Assembly (NCBI GenBank): GCA_030691665.1
Contig: JAUYDU010000042.1
Span: 1 to 9,572 of the forward strand
DNA from: Chloroflexota bacterium
GTDB lineage: Bacteria > Chloroflexota > Dehalococcoidia > SM23-28-2
Length of the DNA stretch: 9,572 nt
Direction: 5' to 3'
Every line of letters begins with the position of its first letter. Position 1 is the first letter of the stretch. The translations under genes were made by a program, and so were the position numbers. This document shows, one piece after another, positions 1 to 5,869 of the stretch. Under the pieces are notes generated by a model. The model saw only the letters and a list, made by a program, of their open reading frames with translations, was not told the origin of the DNA and searched no databases.

Positions 1-276
1 GTCCTCAATATTGCCTCCCTGCTACCTTCTCATCACCGAATCCCGATCGTATTTCCTAGAACTCACTTTATAGAAGCCTGCCACTAGACACATCGCGGTT
101 TTTGTGCATAATGTAACTACTTGGGTTAGGTTTCGAGAGTCGCAATTGATATCCTTATATCTGCGTTTTACCAAATTAATATAGAATCGGAATTCTATAT
201 TGACCTAACAAAAATAGCATCTATGGCGGCAATTGTCAATACCCATGGCAGAGAAATTTCCAGCGGATGACGAGAA
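1..276. other. AT-rich non-coding region upstream of tandem regulators
   Basis: No reading frame here looks like a protein. The stretch is clearly richer in A and T than the rest of the window. It holds the inverted repeat at 178-201, a weaker one at 148-161 (GATAT-CCTT-ATATC), and a possible sigma70-type promoter on the + strand: TAGACA at 85-90 and CATAAT at 107-112, 16 bp apart, each matching consensus at 5 of 6 positions. That promoter would give a leader of about 160 nt for the first regulator. The promoter reading is weak, because AT-rich DNA produces such matches by chance. Confidence 0.5.
178..201. promoter_or_regulatory. Perfect 10-bp inverted repeat, candidate operator
   Basis: The arms AATATAGAAT (178-187) and ATTCTATATT (192-201) are exact reverse complements separated by CGGA. 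The repeat ends 75 bp before the start of the first winged-helix gene. Dimeric winged-helix regulators commonly bind such palindromes and control their own genes, so autoregulation is a reasonable inference. There is no T-run after it, it is AT-rich, and it lies upstream of a gene, so a transcription terminator is unlikely. Confidence 0.5.
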
Positions 277-573
277 ATGGCAAAGTGCACTTTTCTCACC
301 CACCACGCCTTCGTCCTGATCCACATCGCCCGCTATCCCCATGCCACCCTGCGGGAGATCGCCCTCAAGACTAAGCTCACCGAGAGGACGGTCTACAAGA
401 TCGTCGGCGACCTGGAGGAGGAAGGCTATATCGTCAAGCGCAAGGACGGCCGCCGCAACGTCTATTCGGTAGACGAGCAGGCCGTTCTCGAGCATCGCCT
501 TTTCGGCTCCCTGACTGTGGCCCAGTTGGTCGACGCCCTGGGAAGCCTGGCAGAAGCCGTTGAGACGCGGTGA
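277..573 (+). CDS. Small winged-helix transcriptional regulator (first of a tandem pair)
   Basis: This 98-residue protein is almost entirely one winged helix-turn-helix domain of the MarR/ArsR-like type. Residues about 12-27 form the first helix. PHATLREIALKTKLTERTVY (about 21-40) is the helix-turn-helix with its recognition helix. The basic stretch KRKDGRRNVYSV (about 54-65) is the wing. There is no ligand domain, metal-binding cysteine cluster or membrane segment, so it probably acts as a cytoplasmic DNA-binding dimer. ATG 277 is the only sensible start, and only a poor ribosome site (GGATGACGAG) precedes it. The next gene encodes a paralogue that aligns without gaps and is identical at roughly half of about 85 positions, counted by eye. 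The targets are unknown. The inverted repeat at 178-201 suggests self-control. Confidence 0.82.
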   Translation: MAKCTFLTHHAFVLIHIARYPHATLREIALKTKLTERTVYKIVGDLEEEGYIVKRKDGRRNVYSVDEQAVLEHRLFGSLTVAQLVDALGSLAEAVETR

Positions 574-626
574 GGGGGGAAGAGGCGAAACAACACACTT
601 CGCCCCTGCGGAAAGGTGCTGAGACT

Positions 627-908
627 ATGACCAGGAGATGGAACTTCCTGAGCAATCACGGCTTGGTGATCCTCCACATCGTCCAGAACCCTCACGCCAC
701 CTTGCGAGAGGTCGCCCTGGGCACTGGACTGACGGAGAGAGCGGTCTATCAGATCGTACGCCACCTGGAAGAGGGGGGATTCATCCGCAAGCGCAAGGTG
801 GGCCGCCGCAACGCCTACACCATCAACCAGCAGGCCATCCTCTCCTATCCCGCCTACGGCCAGATGACGCTGGCAGATATCGGCAGGGCCATCATCGCCT
901 TGGCCTAG
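627..908 (+). CDS. Small winged-helix transcriptional regulator (second of a tandem pair)
   Basis: This 93-residue paralogue of the preceding protein has the same plan: helix-turn-helix PHATLREVALGTGLTERAVY, then the wing KRKVGRRNAYTI. ATG 627 is preferred because GGAAAGG (611-617 area) sits about 9 nt upstream. An earlier in-frame GTG at 570 would add 19 residues unlike anything in the sister protein. The gap to the first gene is 53 nt, so the two are probably co-transcribed. Divergence is concentrated at the ends and at single helix positions (K/G, T/A, K/Q next to the recognition helix), which could change DNA preference or allow heterodimers. The C-terminal tail is more hydrophobic (IGRAIIALA) and may form the dimer interface. 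The regulated genes cannot be told from the window. Confidence 0.82.
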   Translation: MTRRWNFLSNHGLVILHIVQNPHATLREVALGTGLTERAVYQIVRHLEEGGFIRKRKVGRRNAYTINQQAILSYPAYGQMTLADIGRAIIALA

Positions 909-927
909 AGGTGGCGGGGCGGGCCCG

Positions 928-1917
928 CTAGGGCGCGAAGGCCGGGATGTTGTAGCGCTGGCTGCCGCCCACCAGCATGTACTCGATGACGCCGTAGCCG
1001 ACATCGTCGCCGCAGCGGAACTGACAGAACTGGTCGAACCCCAGAGACGAAGCCTGCGCCTTCCGCCACGTCTCCTGGTCGCTCTCGTGGAAGTGGGGGG
1101 GCACCCCCAGGGCGACGCAGATCGTGGACAGCTCGCTGGCCGTGAGGGAGAGCTTCTTCCCCTCGGCATCGGTGAGGGTGTAGGTGGCCGACCGGGGCCT
1201 CTTGCTGCCCGGCCACAGCTCTAGCTGGTGCTCCATACCCACGAACGGCCGCACCTCGCCGCTAGCCCGCACCAGTGCCCCGTCGATGGAGATCGGCTGG
1301 CCGTCTCTGGTCTCCCACAGCCAGGCGGTGATGAAGTAGTCGGGGAACTGGGCGGAGACCCAGTACCACACGTCCACATCGAACAGCGAGCGGATGCCCC
1401 AGGAGCGATCGCGGAGGCCGATCAGGTTGCTGACCTCCCGGTCGCCGATGCGAAAGCTGCCGCTGTAGGCTCCCCCCTGGGTGTAGTGCATCTGGTGGGC
1501 CACCACCTTGTCGCCCCTGCGCCAGAAGATCGGCTGGAACTGGTAGGGCTGAAAGTGGGCGCGAAACTCCAGGTCGGCCTTGATGGCGTTCTCCTTGTCC
1601 TCGATCTGGAGCCGCCAGGCCTTGAGGGGCTCCACCACGCTGAAGGTGAGGCCGCCGGCCGACATCTCCTCGCGGTCGTTGTCCAGGCTGCGGTTGACGA
1701 AGTAGGTGTAGTGGTGGCCATCGTAGATGGCGAAGAGGTAGGCCTCCACGGTGCGGCGATTGGGGAAGGCGCCCAGGCCAGTGATGGCCACGAACTTCCC
1801 CTCCTGGTCGTGGAGGTTGAAGTAGAAGCGGTCCTGCCAGTTGGTGTCGTCCGAGGCTACCTGATCGAGGGTGGCGACCGTCTGGTGGATGAGATACTCG
1901 TCCATCTTGCCGATCAT
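928..1917 (-). CDS. AttH/CrtC-like lipocalin-fold protein
   Basis: This 329-residue soluble protein has no signal peptide or membrane segment. The motif GLRDRSWGIR (residues 167-176), the many aromatic beta-strand segments (DVWYWVSAQFPDYFITAWLW, about 182-201) and the C-terminal GYGVIEYMLVGG (307-318) resemble the AttH / hydroxyneurosporene-synthase (CrtC) superfamily. That superfamily has paired lipocalin-like beta-barrels. Members hydrate carotenoids or have unknown roles in lipid or terpenoid metabolism, and the substrate here cannot be inferred. The start ATG overlaps the stop of the upstream ArsA gene (ATGA), with a strong AGGAGG inside the end of arsA, so the pair should be translationally coupled. 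An alternative start is Met5. The gene ends 19 bp from the convergent regulator gene. The family call rests on motif memory and should be tested by profile search. Confidence 0.62.
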   Translation of the reverse strand: MIGKMDEYLIHQTVATLDQVASDDTNWQDRFYFNLHDQEGKFVAITGLGAFPNRRTVEAYLFAIYDGHHYTYFVNRSLDNDREEMSAGGLTFSVVEPLKAWRLQIEDKENAIKADLEFRAHFQPYQFQPIFWRRGDKVVAHQMHYTQGGAYSGSFRIGDREVSNLIGLRDRSWGIRSLFDVDVWYWVSAQFPDYFITAWLWETRDGQPISIDGALVRASGEVRPFVGMEHQLELWPGSKRPRSATYTLTDAEGKKLSLTASELSTICVALGVPPHFHESDQETWRKAQASSLGFDQFCQFRCGDDVGYGVIEYMLVGGSQRYNIPAFAP

Positions 1918-3101
1918 GGGGCTCGCTCCTCCTGAGAAGGTTCAGCGAAGGTTATGCGCAGCTTATCGCCCTCGAACTTGGCCCCTTGGGCGCTGAGGCC
2001 CTGGAGGAGGCGGGGCAGCACGATGTTCCGCTTGAAGTTGCCGGCGTGGACAAGGAGCTCATCGCCCGTGCGGGCCACAGACAGCTCTTCCTTGGTCACG
2101 AAGGGCAGGGCGATGGTGAGCACGTAGCGGCCGTCCTCGTTGACCACCTCCTGCACGGGCCCCCGCACGAAGAGCTGAGTGGGATCCCTATCCTCGTAGA
2201 GGGCGGCCGCCACCTGTTCCAGCATCTTCAGGCCCACCACCTCCTGCTCCATAAGGGGCACGCTGAAGATGGGCAGGGGCGAAAAGCACTCCTGGATGAA
2301 GTGGATGTACTGCTTCTGGGTGGCCTTCCAGATGTGGAAGTAGCGATCCTCCACCTCTGGGGGGATGAGCCGATTGCAGATCACGGCGTCGGTGGCGTAG
2401 CCGTAGAGGTTAAGGTAGGTGAAGGTGCGCTGGGCCTCCTTGATGACCATCTTCTCGGCGTTGAGCACCAGACGCACCGAAGAGACATCGGGGGTGGCCA
2501 GGAGGACGTGCAGCTCCTCCAACTGGCGGAAGAGGTCCTCGCCGGCGGCGTACACCTCGTCGCTGGGCAGAGGCAGGTCGGTGAAGGGACGGACCACGGG
2601 CCTCAGCACGCTCACCACCCGCCGGTGGATGGGGAGCATCTTCTCCACCCACCACCCGGCGACATCGGGAAAGCTCAGGAGCTTGAGGGTCTCGCCGGTG
2701 GGGGCACAGTCGACGACGATGACGTCGAACTCGTCACCACTGCAATGCTGGTTGATCCAGAGGAGGCTGGAGAGCTCGTCCATGCCGGGCAGAATGGCTA
2801 TCTCGTCGGCCACCAGCTCGTCCAGGCCCCGCCACTGGAGGAGAGCGCGCAGCCACCCTTGCACCGTCCCCCAATGCTTCTGGAGGTTGTGCTCGACATC
2901 GGTCTCCTGGCCCCACAGGTTGGGCCCGACGGGCGTGGGCTCCGGCCCCAGAGGGAAGTCGAGGGAGTCAGCCAGGCTGTGGGCGGCATCGGTGCTGACA
3001 ACGATGGTGCGATGGCCCATCTCAGCAGCGCGCAAGGCGGTGGCTGCCGCCACCGTCGTCTTGCCTACGCCGCCCTTGCCCGTGAACAGAATGACGCGCA
3101 T
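1914..3101 (-). CDS. arsA: ArsA/Get3-family ATPase with C-terminal HSP20-like domain
   Basis: This 395-residue cytoplasmic P-loop ATPase of the SIMIBI class has the deviant Walker A GKGGVGKTT (residues 8-16), switch I STDAAHS (36-42) and switch II DCAPTGET (131-138). The last three are diagnostic of the ArsA/Get3 group. The final 80 or so residues (from about YVLTIALPF, through GNFKRNIVLPRLLQGLSAQGA) match the HSP20-like domain found at the end of many bacterial single-domain ArsA homologues. The usual arsenite-pump context (ArsB, ArsR, ArsC) is absent, so arsenite export is not supported. A chaperone or targeting ATPase role is as likely. ATG 3101 fits the family N-terminus. The reading frame stays open 76 codons further upstream, but that part is low-complexity and repeat-derived. 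The gene overlaps the following AttH-like gene by 4 nt. Confidence 0.9.
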   Translation of the reverse strand: MRVILFTGKGGVGKTTVAAATALRAAEMGHRTIVVSTDAAHSLADSLDFPLGPEPTPVGPNLWGQETDVEHNLQKHWGTVQGWLRALLQWRGLDELVADEIAILPGMDELSSLLWINQHCSGDEFDVIVVDCAPTGETLKLLSFPDVAGWWVEKMLPIHRRVVSVLRPVVRPFTDLPLPSDEVYAAGEDLFRQLEELHVLLATPDVSSVRLVLNAEKMVIKEAQRTFTYLNLYGYATDAVICNRLIPPEVEDRYFHIWKATQKQYIHFIQECFSPLPIFSVPLMEQEVVGLKMLEQVAAALYEDRDPTQLFVRGPVQEVVNEDGRYVLTIALPFVTKEELSVARTGDELLVHAGNFKRNIVLPRLLQGLSAQGAKFEGDKLRITFAEPSQEERAP

Positions 3102-3110
3102 CTCGGCACT

Positions 3111-3119
3111 ATCATAGCA
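3111..3119 (-). promoter_or_regulatory. Candidate extended -10 element for arsA
   Basis: On the - strand TGCTATGAT reads as an extended -10 (TGn plus TATGAT, 5 of 6). It ends 9 nt before the arsA ATG. No -35 match is visible at the expected distance. If used, transcription would begin about 2-3 nt before the start codon, which agrees with the lack of a Shine-Dalgarno sequence. The same TGC-TATxxT arrangement occurs in the strong promoter of the B12 operon. Confidence 0.3.
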
Positions 3120-3201
3120 CAGCCTCGGTTCCGCTGGCGGCCCGTCCGCGCTATACTGGGCGCGATGGGACGTGGAACAGCGCACAACCATCCTCTGCCC
3201 C

Positions 3202-3229
3202 TGTTCCTTGTTCCCTGTTGCTTGTTCCT
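3202..3229 (+). repeat. Four tandem heptamers upstream of sppA
   Basis: TGTTCCT, TGTTCCC, TGTTGCT and TGTTCCT follow each other without gaps and lead straight into the GGGAGGGAGG ribosome site (3231-3240) of sppA. Seven-base tandem repeats of this kind are known as STRR sequences in cyanobacteria and occur in other genomes. Copy-number change here would lengthen or shorten the sppA leader but not alter its reading frame. Confidence 0.7.
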
Positions 3230-3247
3230 TGGGAGGGAGGTCGAACC

Positions 3248-4057
3248 GTGAGCCAGTTCCCTTCGATAAGCCTGCCCTGGCTAGCGCCCCGCATCGGGGT
3301 GGTGGAGCTGTTCGGCGTCCTGGGGACAACCATCCGCAGCCCCGACTACGGCCGCATCTTCGCCTCCCTGCGCGACGACGCCCGCGTGCGGGCGGTGGTG
3401 GTGGACGTCGATTCGCCCGGCGGCTCGGCTGCCGCCTCCGATCACATCCACCGAGCGGTGGCCAAGGTGGCGGCCCGTAAGCCGGTCATCGCCTTCATCC
3501 GGGGGTCGGGCCTCTCCGGCGGCTATCTGGTGAGCTGCGCCGCCACCAAGGTGGTGGCTATCCCCACGGCCGTCGTGGGCTCCATCGGCGTCATCTCCAT
3601 CCGGCCAGTGGTGAGCGACCTCCTCCAACGGGTGGGGGTGAAGGTGTTCGTTACGAAGGCTGGTGCCTTCAAGGACATGTTTCAGCCCTTCCGCGAGCCC
3701 ACCGACGAAGAGCAGGAGAAGATGCAGGGCCTGATGGACGAGTACTACGACTGGTTTGTGGACTCCGTGGCCCGCACCCGTAAGCTGGCGACGGAGACGG
3801 TGCGCGCCCTGGCGACGGGCGAGGTGTTCAGCGCCGGCAAGGCGAAGGAGCTAGGCCTGGTGGACGAGCTGGGCGACCTGGACACCGCCATCGACATGGC
3901 CACCGAGATGGGTAGGGTGCCGCGGCGGCTGTCCTACCTGCGGCCGCGACGGGCCGTCCTGGAGCGCCTGATCGGCCGGGCAGCGGGCGGCCTGGTGGCG
4001 GAGGTGGCCGCCGAGGTGGAGCGGCGCCTGCTCACGCGGGTGGAGTTCCGAGCCTAG
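3248..4057 (+). CDS. sppA: SppA-type serine peptidase (S49 family), short form without membrane anchor
   Basis: This 269-residue peptidase uses a Ser-Lys dyad. The nucleophile is Ser90 in GLSGGY (88-93) and the likely general base is Lys142 in KAGAFKDMFQPFRE (137-150), the same arrangement as in single-domain SppA of Bacillus. DVDSPGGS (53-60) and VVGSIGVI (109-116) are further family hallmarks that shape the oxyanion hole and core. Classical SppA is membrane-anchored and degrades signal peptides. This one lacks any N-terminal hydrophobic segment, so it is probably cytoplasmic. GTG 3248 is chosen as the start because GGGAGGGAGG lies 7 nt upstream. A frame from TTG 3218 would begin inside the heptamer repeats. 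The next gene follows after 17 nt. Divergent from arsA. Confidence 0.88.
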   Translation: MSQFPSISLPWLAPRIGVVELFGVLGTTIRSPDYGRIFASLRDDARVRAVVVDVDSPGGSAAASDHIHRAVAKVAARKPVIAFIRGSGLSGGYLVSCAATKVVAIPTAVVGSIGVISIRPVVSDLLQRVGVKVFVTKAGAFKDMFQPFREPTDEEQEKMQGLMDEYYDWFVDSVARTRKLATETVRALATGEVFSAGKAKELGLVDELGDLDTAIDMATEMGRVPRRLSYLRPRRAVLERLIGRAAGGLVAEVAAEVERRLLTRVEFRA

Positions 4058-4074
4058 GCCGGGGAGGAGAGCAC

Positions 4075-4359
4075 ATGACGGAGCCCATCGAAGTCTGGGC
4101 GGAGCCCACGCCCAACCCTAACGCCATGAAGTTCACCCTCAACCGCACGGTTGCCGAAGGGCGCAGCCAGACCTACACCAGCCCCGAGGCGGCCCAGGCC
4201 TCGCCCCTGGCCAAGGCGCTGTTCGAGGTCGGCGGCGTGCGCGGCCTCTTCTTCCTGGGCAACTTCATCACCGTTACCCGCCAGCCGGGCACCGACTGGG
4301 CGCAGATCGCCCCCCAGGTCGAAGAGCGCATCAGGGGGCACTTCGGAGGCGGACAGTAG
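4075..4359 (+). CDS. Stand-alone Nfu/NifU N-terminal domain protein
   Basis: This 94-residue protein matches the Nfu_N domain: TPNPNAMKF near the start (residues 12-20), then the SPLAKALFEVGGVRGLFFLG region (43-62), typical of the domain preceding the cysteine-bearing NifU C-terminal domain. That second domain, with its CxxC cluster-binding motif, is missing, and the protein has no cysteine. It cannot carry an Fe-S cluster by itself and may act as a partner or targeting module for cluster delivery. GGAGGAG lies 6-7 nt before the ATG. The 17-nt gap to sppA implies one transcript. A functional link to SppA is not established. Confidence 0.85.
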   Translation: MTEPIEVWAEPTPNPNAMKFTLNRTVAEGRSQTYTSPEAAQASPLAKALFEVGGVRGLFFLGNFITVTRQPGTDWAQIAPQVEERIRGHFGGGQ

Positions 4360-4360
4360 G

Positions 4361-4380
4361 CCTGCCTGCCGGCAGGCAGG
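4361..4380. repeat. 20-bp perfect palindrome after the Nfu_N stop
   Basis: CCTGCCTGCCGGCAGGCAGG is fully self-complementary and begins one base after the stop codon of the Nfu_N gene. It could fold as a hairpin in the transcript, but there is no T-run, so it is not a classical terminator. Short GC-rich palindromes of this type are often dispersed in multiple copies in bacterial genomes. Only one copy is in this window. Confidence 0.8.
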
Positions 4381-4408
4381 GCCGCGGCATGCTGAGACCA
4401 TATTGATG

Positions 4409-4548
4409 CCCCGCCTTATGGCATTTGAGAAAATAGTGGCGTAGCCCTTTATCGTAGGGGCGCCTCTCGCAGGCGCCCTCGAGGGCAGGGGCGAGCCCTG
4501 CCCCTACATCTCCCGCGCCATCAATTTGTTTAAGGCCATCAGGCGGGG
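4409..4548. repeat. Nested inverted-repeat element, MITE- or REP-like
   Basis: Two 33-nt arms (4409-4441 and the reverse complement of 4516-4548) match at 24 of 33 positions without gaps. Both begin CCCCGCCT and end TGGCG on the inner side. Inside them a second, perfect pair GTAGGGGC (4454-4461) and GCCCCTAC (4500-4507) encloses two hairpins with perfect 8-bp stems and 5-nt loops: GGGCGCCT/AGGCGCCC (4458-4478) and GGGCAGGG/CCCTGCCC (4483-4503). The element has no reading frame and lies between convergent genes, so it may also stop transcription from both sides. The GTAGGGGC...GCCCCTAC core resembles dispersed repeats seen in other GC-rich genomes. Mobility is inferred only from the terminal inverted repeats. 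Confidence 0.6.
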
Positions 4549-4596
4549 GTCGGGAGTCAACCCACCAACAGCGAACCGGTCATCGGCCCTACCCCC

Positions 4597-5289
4597 TCAA
4601 GCGGTCGGCCGGCCTGGCCGCCGGCCGCGGAACACCCACACCAGCAGGAAGCCGGCCCCAAAGCCGCCCACGTGAGCCCACCAGGCCACCCCTTCGCTGG
4701 CCCCTACGGCCTGCCCGATGGCGGCCACGCCACTGAAGAGCTGAAGGAAGAACCAGAAGCCGATGAGGAGGAAGGCCGGGATGTAGGCCGTCCAGAAGAA
4801 GAACGGCATGATGAGAGTGGCGATGGTGGCCCGCGGATAGAGCACCAGGTAGGCCCCCAGAACGCCGGCGATGGCGCCGCTGGCCCCCACCATCGGCACC
4901 AGGGAGCTAGAGTCGACCCACACCTGGGCCGCCGCCGCGGCGATGCCGGACGCCACGTAGAAGACCAGATAGCGCAGGTGGCCCATGCCGTCCTCTACGT
5001 TGTCGCCGAACACCCACAAGAAGATCATGTTGCCCAGAATGTGCAACCAGCCGCCGTGGATGAACATGGCGGTCAGGGGGGTAAAGAGAACCCGGAGCGA
5101 CACATCGGCGGGCTGGTTCAGGTAGCCGACCAGGTGGTCGGGCACCACGCCCCAGCGAAGCATGAAGCGATTGAGCTCAATGGGGCCCAGGGACAGCTCG
5201 TAGAAGAAGACCAGGAAGTTGGCGATGATGATGGCGATGTTAACGTAGGGGAACGTGCGGGAGCGTACGCTGTCGCCGATGGGGATCAC
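4597..5289 (-). CDS. Rhomboid-family intramembrane serine protease
   Basis: This 230-residue membrane protein has about six hydrophobic helices (around 15-31, 72-96, 105-125, 135-152, 157-187 and 201-221). The catalytic serine is Ser137 in GASGAIAG (135-142) and its partner is His206 in WAHVGGFGAGF (204-214). HILGN (83-87) supplies the His and Asn that stabilise the oxyanion. All active-site residues are present, so it should cleave substrate transmembrane segments within the bilayer. Translation starts at a GTG that shares its first base with the last base of the cobO stop codon (TAGTG). No clear ribosome site precedes it, so translation probably depends on cobO. It is the last gene of the B12-riboswitch operon. 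Substrates are unknown. Confidence 0.93.
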   Translation of the reverse strand: MIPIGDSVRSRTFPYVNIAIIIANFLVFFYELSLGPIELNRFMLRWGVVPDHLVGYLNQPADVSLRVLFTPLTAMFIHGGWLHILGNMIFLWVFGDNVEDGMGHLRYLVFYVASGIAAAAAQVWVDSSSLVPMVGASGAIAGVLGAYLVLYPRATIATLIMPFFFWTAYIPAFLLIGFWFFLQLFSGVAAIGQAVGASEGVAWWAHVGGFGAGFLLVWVFRGRRPGRPTA

Positions 5290-5849
5290 TAGAACTCGAT
5301 GCCCGGCTGGGCCTTGATCCCCTTCTGGTAGGGGTGCTTGACCTCCCGCATCTCCGTCACCAGGTCGGCGAAGTCGATGAGCTCCTGGGAGGCGTCGCGG
5401 CCGGTGATGATGACGTGCAGGCCCTGGGGCCGCCCGCGCAGAGCCTCGATCACCTCCTCGACGGGGATCCAGCCGTAGGTCATCGGATACGTTAGCTCAT
5501 CCAGCACGACGATGTCGTACTGGCCGGAGTCGATCTTCTGGCGGGCCAGCTCCCAGCACTGGCGCGCCGCGGCCTTGTCCTTCTCGATGTCCTTGGAGAG
5601 CCAGGTGAAGCCCTCGCCCAGGGGGATCATCTCGATGCCCAGCTTCTTAGCCGCCCGATTCTCCCCGTAGTTGCCCGTGCGCGTCTTGACGAACTGGAGG
5701 ATGACCGTCTTCATGCCCCGGCCCCAGGCCCGAAGCACGATGCCCAGGGCGGCGGTGGTCTTGCCCTTGCCGTGGCCGGTAAGGACGATGACCAGCCCCT
5801 GACGGCGGGGCCCCTTCGACAGGCTCAGGGGACGCCCCTTCGCCGACAC
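5289..5849 (-). CDS. cobO: Cob(I)alamin adenosyltransferase, CobO/CobA (BtuR) type
   Basis: This 186-residue cytoplasmic enzyme transfers the adenosyl group of ATP to cob(I)alamin, giving adenosylcobalamin. The P-loop GHGKGKTT (residues 25-32), the VLDELTYP segment and the C-terminal KGIKAQPGIEF are hallmarks of the CobA/BtuR family, and the length is normal. GTG 5849 is the start: AGGAGG lies 5 nt upstream and no internal start leaves room for the N-terminal strand. Residues 7-13 (PLSLSKG) are encoded by a 19-nt dispersed palindrome, so the poorly conserved N-terminal tail has absorbed a repeat in frame. It follows btuD by 20 nt. It handles imported corrinoid in a salvage pathway. Confidence 0.95.
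   Translation of the reverse strand: MSAKGRPLSLSKGPRRQGLVIVLTGHGKGKTTAALGIVLRAWGRGMKTVILQFVKTRTGNYGENRAAKKLGIEMIPLGEGFTWLSKDIEKDKAAARQCWELARQKIDSGQYDIVVLDELTYPMTYGWIPVEEVIEALRGRPQGLHVIITGRDASQELIDFADLVTEMREVKHPYQKGIKAQPGIEF
5812..5830. repeat. 19-nt palindromic repeat inside cobO (copy 1)
   Basis: CCCTTCGACAGGCTCAGGG lies in the 5' part of cobO and is read in frame as PLSLSKG. Related copies are at 6701-6719 and 8839-8857, with shared pattern CCCTTCGnCnnGCTCAGGG. Flanking bases extend the stem here (CCCC...GGGG, 5811-5831). Confidence 0.8.
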
Positions 5850-5869
5850 GCTCGCCTCCTCCCCTCAGC

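Noticed and set aside
909..927. GC-rich run between convergent genes as a terminator
   Set aside because: Only a short GGGCCC-type symmetry is present, with no stable stem plus T-run.
1986..3251. 421-codon + strand frame opposite arsA
   Set aside because: It is an antisense frame kept open by high GC, rich in His, Gly and Val, with no recognisable domain.
3102..3329. 76-codon upstream extension of the arsA frame
   Set aside because: It runs through the heptamer repeats and the start of sppA, shows no conserved residues, and the ATPase family begins right at MRVILFTGKGG.
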